The translations under genes were made by a program, and so were the position numbers. The notes under the pieces are model-generated. The model worked only from the letters and a program-made list of their open reading frames with translations, made no database searches and was not told the origin of the DNA. Source: Clostridiales bacterium (GTDB lineage Bacteria > Bacillota > Clostridia > Christensenellales > Aristaeellaceae). Taken from it: DNA of 10,966 nt. The DNA lies in assembly GCA_004556985.1 (NCBI GenBank), contig SFFC01000076.1, positions 1 to 10,966 on the forward strand, in the 5' to 3' direction. Positions 6,019 to 10,966 of the stretch are shown one piece after another (the first letter of the stretch is position 1; each line of letters begins with the position of its first letter).

Positions 6019-6035
6019 GCCGGCATCATGCCGGC
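6019..6035 (+). promoter_or_regulatory. Palindrome GCCGGCATCATGCCGGC abutting the ldh ribosome site
   Basis: The arms GCCGGCAT and ATGCCGGC are perfect around a single C, and the dyad ends 2 nt before AAAGGAG (6038-6044). In RNA it forms at least a 6-bp GC stem with the loop AUCAU. It could be a DNA operator or an mRNA hairpin controlling ldh translation or stability. The position is clear; the role is inferred. Confidence 0.4.
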
Positions 6036-6051
6036 AGAAAGGAGCCCCTCC

Positions 6052-7017
6052 ATGAATCATGCAGAAAACCCCGGCAAGGCCGCGATCATCGGCTGCGGCC
6101 ACGTCGGCGCCTCCATCGCCTTCAGCCTGATGCAGACGGCGCTGTTTTCCGAGCTCGTGCTCATCGACGCCGACGCGCGCCGCGCGCAGGGCGAGGCGAT
6201 GGATCTCTCCCACGGCCTGCCCTACGCCGCGACGATGCGCATTCGCGCGGGCGATTACGGCGACGTCGGCGACTGCGCGCTCGTCATCGTGACCGCGGGC
6301 GCCAACCAGAGGGAGGGCGAGACGCGCCTTGACCTGATCGGCAAAAACCTGCGCATCCTCTCCTCCATCATCACCTCGCTGCGCGCGACGCCCTTTGCGG
6401 GCATCCTGCTGATCGTCTCCAACCCGGTCGACATCCTGACCTACGAGGCGCGGCGCCTGTCCGGCTATCCCGCCGCGCGGGTCATCGGCTCGGGCACGGT
6501 GCTTGACAGCGCGCGCCTCAAGCAGCTGCTGGGCGAGCAGCTGCGCGTGGACAGCCGCAGCGTACACGCGGTCGTCATCGGCGAGCACGGCGACAGCGAG
6601 CTGGCCGTGTTCAGCGGCGCGAACGTCTCGGGCATCGACCTTGCGCACTGCTTCGCGCTGCGCGGCCGGCCCGACTGCGCGCCGCTGCTGGCGCAGATCG
6701 AGGAAAATGTGCGCACGAGCGCCTACGCGATCATCGAGCGCAAGGGCGCGACCTATTACGGCATCGCGATGGCCGTCGCGCGCATCGCCGCCGCCATCGT
6801 GCGCGACGAGCACGCCGTGCTGCCCGTCTCCACGGCGCTCAGCGGCCAATACGGCCTGCGCTCTCTCGCGCTGAGCATCCCCTCCGTCGTCGGGCTGCAG
6901 GGCGTGGAGGCCGTGCTCGAGATTCCGCTGGATGCCGATGAGCGCCAGCGCCTGCTCGATTCCGCCGCGCAGCTGCGCGAGGTGCTTGACGGCCTCGAGA
7001 CCACGCCCTTGTCCTGA
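6052..7017 (+). CDS. ldh: L-lactate dehydrogenase (NAD-dependent)
   Basis: It interconverts pyruvate plus NADH with L-lactate plus NAD in the cytoplasm, the lactate-forming step of fermentation. The ATG at 6052 has AAAGGAG 7 nt upstream, and the 321-residue product has the family's usual length. The Rossmann NAD site is IIGCGHVGAS (G14, G16, G19). The substrate loop AGANQREGETR has Q86, which favours lactate dehydrogenase over malate dehydrogenase (Arg there), and R92. The other key residues are N124 (SNPVD), D152 and R155 (LDSAR), the catalytic H179 (GEHGD) and T234 (GATYYGIAM). All expected active-site residues are present. The gene is alone between a palindrome-containing leader and a strong terminator, divergent from the Fe-S aldo/keto reductase. 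No clear promoter was found in the leader. Confidence 0.96.
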   Translation: MNHAENPGKAAIIGCGHVGASIAFSLMQTALFSELVLIDADARRAQGEAMDLSHGLPYAATMRIRAGDYGDVGDCALVIVTAGANQREGETRLDLIGKNLRILSSIITSLRATPFAGILLIVSNPVDILTYEARRLSGYPAARVIGSGTVLDSARLKQLLGEQLRVDSRSVHAVVIGEHGDSELAVFSGANVSGIDLAHCFALRGRPDCAPLLAQIEENVRTSAYAIIERKGATYYGIAMAVARIAAAIVRDEHAVLPVSTALSGQYGLRSLALSIPSVVGLQGVEAVLEIPLDADERQRLLDSAAQLREVLDGLETTPLS

Positions 7018-7032
7018 CGCACCGCCTGACCC

Positions 7033-7072
7033 GCGTTTTCTTTCCCATCAAGGAAGGAAAACGCCTTTTTTT
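7033..7072 (+). terminator. Rho-independent terminator of ldh
   Basis: GCGTTTTCTTTCC (7033-7045) pairs with GGAAGGAAAACGC (7052-7064) through 13 pairs with one G-U and a CATCAA loop, followed by C and seven T (7066-7072). It lies 15 nt after the ldh stop and isolates ldh from the following operon. Confidence 0.9.
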
Positions 7073-7147
7073 CTTGAATCTCTTCTGGACAGGCATTGCC
7101 CGTGCACTGCGCGGGGCCCATTTCTTAGGCCTTTTCAGGAGGACGGT

Positions 7148-7912
7148 ATGGATCATCAGGAAACGACAATTCTCCTCGTCGGCTACGGCTGGTTCCGCGG
7201 CATCCCGGAGGGGGAGATCAACAACGCCGAGGCGATCGCCCGCGCGCTCGACGGGGAATTTCTCTTTGCGCAGGACGGAAGCGGCGCGACCGGAAGGATT
7301 CACAGCCTGATCGCCCCCGTGACCTGGTCGGGCGCGTTCGCTCCGGTTGAGGAGGCGGCGCTCGCGCTGCGCCCGCAGATCATCCTCGCGCTGGGCACGG
7401 ACGCGGCCTCGCCCGCGCTTCGCCCGGAGCCCTACGGGGTCAACTGGTGCGAGGGGCGCGACGCCCAGCCGGACAACCCCGGCGCGGAGACCGAGCGCAG
7501 CGGCGAGCTGATTCCCGGCGGCGAGCCGGTGCTGCGCGGCACGCTGCCCTTTGAGGCGATGACGCGCGCGATGCTTCGCGCGGGCATTCCCGCCTACATG
7601 GGCTCTCTGCTGGAGGGCGAGCCGGGCGCACGGCCCTGCGCCACGACCGGGCTCTACCTGTGCAACCTGATGGCCTACCGCCTCGCGCATTTCGCGAAAA
7701 CCGCGCCCTTCCCGGTGCGCACGGGCTTCATGCATGTGCCCAACCAGCCCGCCTACGCCGCGGCGCGCCGCCTGAGGCGCCTTGAAACCGAGCCGGAGGC
7801 GCTCTCCCGGCCGATCTACGCCTCCATGACGCTTGCGCAGATGGTGGAGGGCGTGCGCGTCGCGCTGGGCGCTTGTTTTTCTTCAAATCATTCCGATTCA
7901 AGGAAAGGATGA
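7148..7912 (+). CDS. pcp: Pyroglutamyl-peptidase I (peptidase family C15)
   Basis: This cysteine peptidase removes N-terminal pyroglutamate (5-oxoproline) from peptides in the cytoplasm. The ATG at 7148 follows AGGAGG by 5 nt; the product is 254 residues, somewhat longer than the usual 200-220. The family landmarks are a fold start (LLVGYGWF, 9-16), E94 in EPYGVN aligning with the conserved ERxAIN glutamate, the nucleophile C172 in GLYLCN, and H196 in GFMHVP, so the Glu-Cys-His triad is intact. The N-terminal motif and the 101-125 segment are more diverged than in typical members, so the substrate preference may differ. It is the first gene of an operon with the next gene, which starts on the base after its stop. 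I saw no clear promoter in the 75 bp after the ldh terminator. Confidence 0.88.
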   Translation: MDHQETTILLVGYGWFRGIPEGEINNAEAIARALDGEFLFAQDGSGATGRIHSLIAPVTWSGAFAPVEEAALALRPQIILALGTDAASPALRPEPYGVNWCEGRDAQPDNPGAETERSGELIPGGEPVLRGTLPFEAMTRAMLRAGIPAYMGSLLEGEPGARPCATTGLYLCNLMAYRLAHFAKTAPFPVRTGFMHVPNQPAYAAARRLRRLETEPEALSRPIYASMTLAQMVEGVRVALGACFSSNHSDSRKG

Positions 7913-8977
7913 ATGCTCATGAACGATAGAATCGACGAGGTGCTTCCCCGTTTTGACACGCTGCCGCGCGCTTCGCTCGGCTTCTTCCCCACGCCGCTGC
8001 AGCGGCTCGACCGGCTGAGCGACAGGCTGGGCGTGAATCTGTACATCAAGCGCGACGACTTCACCGGCATGAGCCTCTTCGGCGGCAACAAGGTGCGCAA
8101 GCTCGAGTTTCTGCTGGGCGAGGCGAAGAAAAACGGCTGCGAATATGCGGTCACCTACGGCGCGACGCAGTCCAACCACGCGATGGAGACCGCGACGGCC
8201 TGCCGCCGTCTGGGCATGACGCCGATCCTCTACCTGACCGCCGTCGTCCCGCCCGATGATCAGGACGTGCGCGCGAATCTGCTGCTGGACCGGATGCTCG
8301 ACGCGGAGATTCACATCGTGCCCATCGAGCCGGGCGAGACGGAGGCCGAGGCCGAGGCGCGCTCCTTCGTCATGGGCGCGGCCCGCGCGGCGGAGCTGAC
8401 GCTCGGCGGCCGGCCCTGCATCGACATCCCGATGGGCGGCGCGGCCCCCATCGGCTCCGTGGGCTTTGCGCTGGGCTACATCGAGCTGGCGCAGCAGCTG
8501 GGCGCGCTGGGCGTAACCGCCGATTATCTCTTCCACTCCACCGGCACGGGCGGCACGCTCGCCGGCCTCGCCGCAGGGCGCAAGCTGCTCTACGACGGCA
8601 CGAGGATCGTCTCCGTCTCCGCCAGCCCGAAGGACCCGGTCGCCTATCCGCGCAAGGTCGCCGAGCTGGGCAACGCCGTGCTGCGCATGCTGGGCAGCAC
8701 GCTTTCACTCGACCCGGAGCTCGACCTTTGCGTCGACACGAGCTACTACCTGCCCGGCTACGAGCAGCCCAACGCCGCCGCGAGCGAGGCCATCCGCCTG
8801 CTCGCGCGCGAGGAGGGCCTGTTCCTCGACCCGGTCTACACCGGCAAGGCCTTCGCGGGCATGCTCGACTACATCCGCACGGGCCGCGTCGCGCAGGGCG
8901 ACACCGTCGTCTTCTGGCATACCGGCGGCGCAACGGCGCTGTTCGCCGAGCGGGAGATTCTGGGGGATATCCTCTGA
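7913..8977 (+). CDS. dcyD: PLP-dependent D-cysteine desulfhydrase / ACC-deaminase family enzyme
   Basis: The best-known activity of this family converts D-cysteine to pyruvate, sulfide and ammonia in the cytoplasm; relatives deaminate 1-aminocyclopropane-1-carboxylate. The 354-residue product shows the fold-type II PLP landmarks in order: FFPTPLQRL (24-32), YIKRDD (44-49), GGNKVRKLEFLL with the PLP lysine K60, the SNH motif (87-89), the phosphate-binding TGTGGT (210-215), and DPVYTGKA (306-313). D-cysteine desulfhydrase and ACC deaminase are hard to separate by eye. I favour the desulfhydrase because this is a Firmicutes-type setting and the GYEQPN segment (282-287) resembles the GYGxPN of that group. 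Two starts are possible: ATG at 7913, on the base after the pcp stop, or ATG at 7919, about 10 nt after AGGAAAGG. Translation is probably coupled to pcp. Confidence 0.88.
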   Translation: MLMNDRIDEVLPRFDTLPRASLGFFPTPLQRLDRLSDRLGVNLYIKRDDFTGMSLFGGNKVRKLEFLLGEAKKNGCEYAVTYGATQSNHAMETATACRRLGMTPILYLTAVVPPDDQDVRANLLLDRMLDAEIHIVPIEPGETEAEAEARSFVMGAARAAELTLGGRPCIDIPMGGAAPIGSVGFALGYIELAQQLGALGVTADYLFHSTGTGGTLAGLAAGRKLLYDGTRIVSVSASPKDPVAYPRKVAELGNAVLRMLGSTLSLDPELDLCVDTSYYLPGYEQPNAAASEAIRLLAREEGLFLDPVYTGKAFAGMLDYIRTGRVAQGDTVVFWHTGGATALFAEREILGDIL

Positions 8978-8992
8978 GCCCGACCGCACGGC

Positions 8993-9036
8993 AAAAGCCG
9001 CTCTGCCTCCCCATCCGGGAAGGAGAGCGGCCTTTT
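8993..9036. terminator. Bidirectional terminator between dcyD and the EamA gene
   Basis: GCCGCTCT (8997-9004) pairs with AGAGCGGC (9024-9031), with an inner imperfect CC(T)CCC/GGGAAGG stem. TTTT follows on the plus strand (9033-9036) and AAAA precedes it (8993-8996), so the minus strand also reads hairpin plus TTTT. It lies between two convergent genes with stops at 8977 and 9076, where a shared terminator is expected. Confidence 0.8.
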
Positions 9037-9075
9037 CATTGGATTCACAGCCTGCGCCGGGCTCATTCGCCGCGG

Positions 9076-9948
9076 TCAGGCCTGCGCCGGCTTTCCCGCC
9101 AGCTCATTGACCATCAGCGCGGCGAAGATCACGGCGAAGCCGGCGAGGATCTTCGGCGTCATCGGCTCGCCCAACAGCAGGCAGGAGAAGAGCGCGCCGA
9201 ACACCGACTCAAGCGAAAGCAGGATCGCCGAATGCGACGCCGGGGCCATGCTCTGGCCGATGTTCTGCAGGCTCATCGCGATCGTCGTGGAGAAAATCGC
9301 CAGGTAGAGCAGCCCGCCGACGGAGCCGGCATTGAAATCGAACGGCTGCCCGCGCTCAAAGAGCAGCGCGTAGGCGAGGGCGTACAGCGCCGCGAAGCCG
9401 AACTGCAGCACGATCAGCGCGTAGACGTCCGTCTCCCGCTGGCAGCGCTCCACCGCAATCATATGCCCCGCAAAGAGCGCGCCGCACAGGAGCGTCAGCG
9501 CGTCGCCGACGTTCAGCCCGCCGATCTCGCCCTCCAGCGAGAGCAGGCCGATGCCCGCGAGCATCAGCCCCGCGGCGAAGTAGTTCGCTTTCCGCAGCCG
9601 CTGTCCGAAGAGCACCCGGCAGCCGAACGGCACCAGCAGCACATACACCGTCGTCAGGAAGGCATTCTTGCCCGCCGTCGTGAACTGCAGCCCGATCGTC
9701 TGCACGATATACGCGGCGGAGAGCAGCAGCCCGACCATCGCGCCGCGCGCGACATCCCCGCGCGTCATGCCGCGCAGGTGCTTTCGGAACGCGACGGCGG
9801 TCAGCAGCGTCGCAATCGCGTAGCGCATCGCGATGATCGCCGCCGGGGGAAAGCTGTCCAGCGTATTTTTGACGACGGCAAACGCGCTGCCCCAGATCAG
9901 GGCCGTGAGCAGCAGCAATCCGTCCGCAAAGAGCTCCTTTTTCGTCAT
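9076..9948 (-). CDS. EamA/DMT-superfamily permease (290 aa)
   Basis: This is an inner-membrane drug/metabolite-type transporter, probably exporting or importing a small metabolite; the substrate cannot be read from sequence. I choose the ATG at 9948 because GGAG lies 6 nt upstream and the protein then starts MTKKELFADG just before the first membrane segment. An in-frame ATG at 9993 adds 15 residues without a ribosome site. Two EamA repeats are visible (about 8-138 and 145-285), about ten hydrophobic segments in all. The signature phrases are ALIWGSAFAVVK (16-27), TAGKNAFLTTVYVLLVPF (91-108) and LSLESVFGALFSCLLLGE (244-261). The length is typical of the family. The gene stands alone: it is convergent with dcyD, divergent from telA, and has its own promoter. 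Confidence 0.92.
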   Translation of the reverse strand: MTKKELFADGLLLLTALIWGSAFAVVKNTLDSFPPAAIIAMRYAIATLLTAVAFRKHLRGMTRGDVARGAMVGLLLSAAYIVQTIGLQFTTAGKNAFLTTVYVLLVPFGCRVLFGQRLRKANYFAAGLMLAGIGLLSLEGEIGGLNVGDALTLLCGALFAGHMIAVERCQRETDVYALIVLQFGFAALYALAYALLFERGQPFDFNAGSVGGLLYLAIFSTTIAMSLQNIGQSMAPASHSAILLSLESVFGALFSCLLLGEPMTPKILAGFAVIFAALMVNELAGKPAQA

Positions 9949-10001
9949 GGATATCTCCATCCTTTGCATCCCATTGGCGCGATGGACGCGCATCGACGCC
10001 T

Positions 10002-10010
10002 ATTCTACCA
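10002..10010 (-). promoter_or_regulatory. Extended -10 promoter of the EamA transporter gene
   Basis: On the minus strand TGGTAGAAT (10010-10002) gives an extended -10 (TGn then TAGAAT), about 54 bp upstream of the start at 9948. No good -35 lies 17 nt further upstream (TTTTCT is the best), which is normal for extended -10 promoters. Confidence 0.5.
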
Positions 10011-10032
10011 CAAAACTGACACAAAGAAAAGC

Positions 10033-10061
10033 TTTACAGTCCTTCCTTTTAGGTGTATCAT
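10033..10061 (+). promoter_or_regulatory. Sigma-A-type promoter of the telA-family gene
   Basis: TTTACA (10033-10038) and TATCAT (10056-10061) are separated by exactly 17 nt. The predicted start is near 10068, giving a leader of about 167 nt. It overlaps the region just upstream of the divergent EamA promoter, so the two genes could share regulators. Confidence 0.65.
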
Positions 10062-10067
10062 GGGTAA

Positions 10068-10234
10068 AAGGGCGAATAGGTTCTTTCGCCGCAGGCCCAT
10101 GCCAAAGACGATCAGGCTTTTGAGACCATCCGCCGGCAAACCCGGCATCCCGCGCCCGGGGCCGGCGCTTTGCACGGGGGATTTCCCCTGCGGACAAAAC
10201 GCAAGAAACAGGAAAGAAAGAGGAGAGCAAGCTC
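10068..10234 (+). other. Long leader of the telA-family gene with several small hairpins
   Basis: The predicted 167-nt leader holds GGCGAA/TTCGCC (near 10073-10092), a GCCGGC/GCCGGC pair around a CCCGG-rich stretch (about 10131-10169), GGGG-ATTT-CCCC (about 10178-10189), and then a purine-rich run ending in AGGAGA (10221-10226), the ribosome site. I do not recognise a known riboswitch class, and no leader peptide is convincing. Confidence 0.35.
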
Positions 10235-10966
10235 ATGGATCACAATATTCCGACTCTGGTGCTCCCGGGCGACGAGCCCGAAAAGCAGGAGACCCCCGCG
10301 CAGGAGGCTCCTGTGGTGCAGGAGGCTCCTGTGGCCCAGGCCGCTCCTGCCGCGCAGGAAGCCCCTGTGGCGCAGGCCGCAGTGCAGGCCGCGCCCGCGC
10401 CCAAGGCCGAGGAGAAGGCCGAGCCCGTCGCTGCCGAGGACGACTCCCTGAATTTTGACAACCTCTCCGAGCAGGAGCAGGCCGCCGTGCTCGCCTTCGT
10501 CGAGCGCATCGACATCAGCGACAGCGAAACCGTGCTCAAATACGGCAACGCCGCGCAGATGAAGATCTCCCAGTTCTCCGACAAGATTCTGGAGGACGTC
10601 AAGACGAAGGATACCGGCGCGATCTCCGACATGCTGACCGATCTGGTCGCGGAGCTCAAGGGCTTCGACGTGGACGAGGGCAAGAAGAGCGGCCTCTTCG
10701 GGCTGTTCAAGAAGGCCGGCAACTCCATCACCCAGCTCAAGGCGAAGTTTGAGAAGGTTGAGCAGAACGTGACGGAGATCATCGCCACGCTGCAGGGCCA
10801 TCAGAAGCAGCTCATCTCGGACGCGAAGATGCTCGACGAGCTCTACGCGCAGAATGAGCAGTACTACCACGAGCTGACGCTCTACATCATCGCCGGCGAG
10901 CTCAAGCTGCGCCGCCTGCGCGAGGAGGAGCTGCCGCCGCTGCTGGCCAAGGCGCAGGAAACCGCC
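10235..10966 (+). CDS. telA: TelA-family (toxic anion resistance, PF05816-type) protein, 3' end beyond window
   Basis: The ATG at 10235 has GGAG 9 nt upstream; 244 codons are in the window and the C-terminus is missing. Residues 1-70 are a disordered Pro/Ala/Gln/Glu-rich leader with short repeats of the type QEAPVA (about 23-46). From about 71 the TelA core begins (SLNFDNLSEQEQ...), predominantly helical and highly charged. It includes SGLFGLFKKAGNSITQLKAKFEKVEQNV (152-179), which I recognise as the family's loop-helix segment, and the family hallmark YYHELTLYIIAGELKL (210-225). There is no signal peptide, so the protein should be cytoplasmic or membrane-associated through partners. The family name comes from tellurite resistance, but in most Firmicutes a role in envelope or stress physiology is suspected rather than proven. 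No ter gene or XpaC-like partner is in the window; it may follow downstream. Confidence 0.9.
   Translation, partial: MDHNIPTLVLPGDEPEKQETPAQEAPVVQEAPVAQAAPAAQEAPVAQAAVQAAPAPKAEEKAEPVAAEDDSLNFDNLSEQEQAAVLAFVERIDISDSETVLKYGNAAQMKISQFSDKILEDVKTKDTGAISDMLTDLVAELKGFDVDEGKKSGLFGLFKKAGNSITQLKAKFEKVEQNVTEIIATLQGHQKQLISDAKMLDELYAQNEQYYHELTLYIIAGELKLRRLREEELPPLLAKAQETA
10301..10372 (+). repeat. Four imperfect 18-bp tandem repeats in the telA 5' coding region
   Basis: Units begin with CAG at 10301, 10319, 10337 and 10355, on the pattern CAG-GAG-GCT-CCT-GTG-GYN. The first two copies are identical over 15 bases, and later copies drift. They encode Q-E/A-A-P-V/A-x hexapeptides in the disordered N-terminus, so slippage changes length without changing frame. 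Confidence 0.8.

Noticed and set aside
4586..6055. Plus-strand open frame of 489 codons across the aldo/keto reductase
   Set aside because: It lies antisense to a gene with full catalytic and Fe-S motifs, has Arg/Ala/Leu-rich composition typical of a shadow frame, and crosses the reductase promoter.
6052..7017. Malate dehydrogenase instead of lactate dehydrogenase
   Set aside because: The specificity position in AGANQREGETR is Gln (Q86), as in lactate dehydrogenases; malate dehydrogenases carry Arg there.
8728..10458. Plus-strand open frame of 576 codons overlapping dcyD, the EamA gene and telA
   Set aside because: It is out of frame with dcyD and telA, antisense to the transporter, and crosses two promoters and a terminator. 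Its composition is that of GC-rich third-position bias, not of a protein.
1..10966. Defence system, prophage, transposase, tRNA or rRNA gene
   Set aside because: No transposase, integrase, nuclease, toxin-antitoxin or RNA-gene signature was seen in any convincing frame or intergenic region. The telA-family gene alone is not evidence for a tellurite or phage-resistance island.

Overview
The window comes from a high-GC genome whose protein families, Shine-Dalgarno sequences and sigma-A-type promoters point to a Firmicutes/Clostridia-like bacterium. I infer an uncultured gut or rumen anaerobe. The evidence is an NAD-dependent L-lactate dehydrogenase, a TelA-family protein, an aldo/keto reductase with two ferredoxin-type Fe-S motifs, and exported repeat proteins with Thr/Pro/Ala-Glu linkers. 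No rRNA, tRNA, CRISPR array, insertion sequence, phage gene or origin was seen. Eight protein genes are confidently identified; two run off the window edges.

Positions 1-4458 lie on the minus strand and hold three genes. A 95-residue acidic protein (4171-4458) is followed by a strong terminator. Next is a 500-residue exported, membrane-anchored protein with DUF11/CARDB-like beta-sandwich repeats (2531-4033), also followed by a strong terminator. Last is a large exported protein (1-2261, C-terminus beyond the window) driven by a near-consensus promoter. It is built of seven Cys/His modules, three of them encoded by nearly identical 225-bp tandem repeats. These look like surface or secreted functions; their roles are unknown.

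Positions 4459-7072 hold an intergenic stretch rich in hairpins, the aldo/keto reductase (4661-5782, minus) and a divergent L-lactate dehydrogenase (6052-7017, plus) with its own terminator. The reductase promoter is TTGACA-18-TATGAT. The pairing suggests redox and fermentative NADH balance.

Positions 7148-9036 hold a two-gene plus-strand operon with no gap between the genes: pyroglutamyl-peptidase I and a PLP-dependent D-cysteine desulfhydrase/ACC-deaminase-family enzyme. It ends at a terminator that probably works in both directions. This fits peptide and amino-acid scavenging.

Positions 9076-10966 hold an EamA/DMT transporter (minus) divergent from a telA-family gene (plus, cut by the window end). 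A promoter is visible for each in the shared intergenic region.

Most of the window is ordinary chromosomal metabolism. The parts most worth a second look are the seven-module cysteine protein with its recent 225-bp amplification, the hairpin-rich intergenic region 4480-4615, and two terminator-like structures that read antisense within the leaders of minus-strand genes. I found no convincing evidence of a new defence or mobile system.
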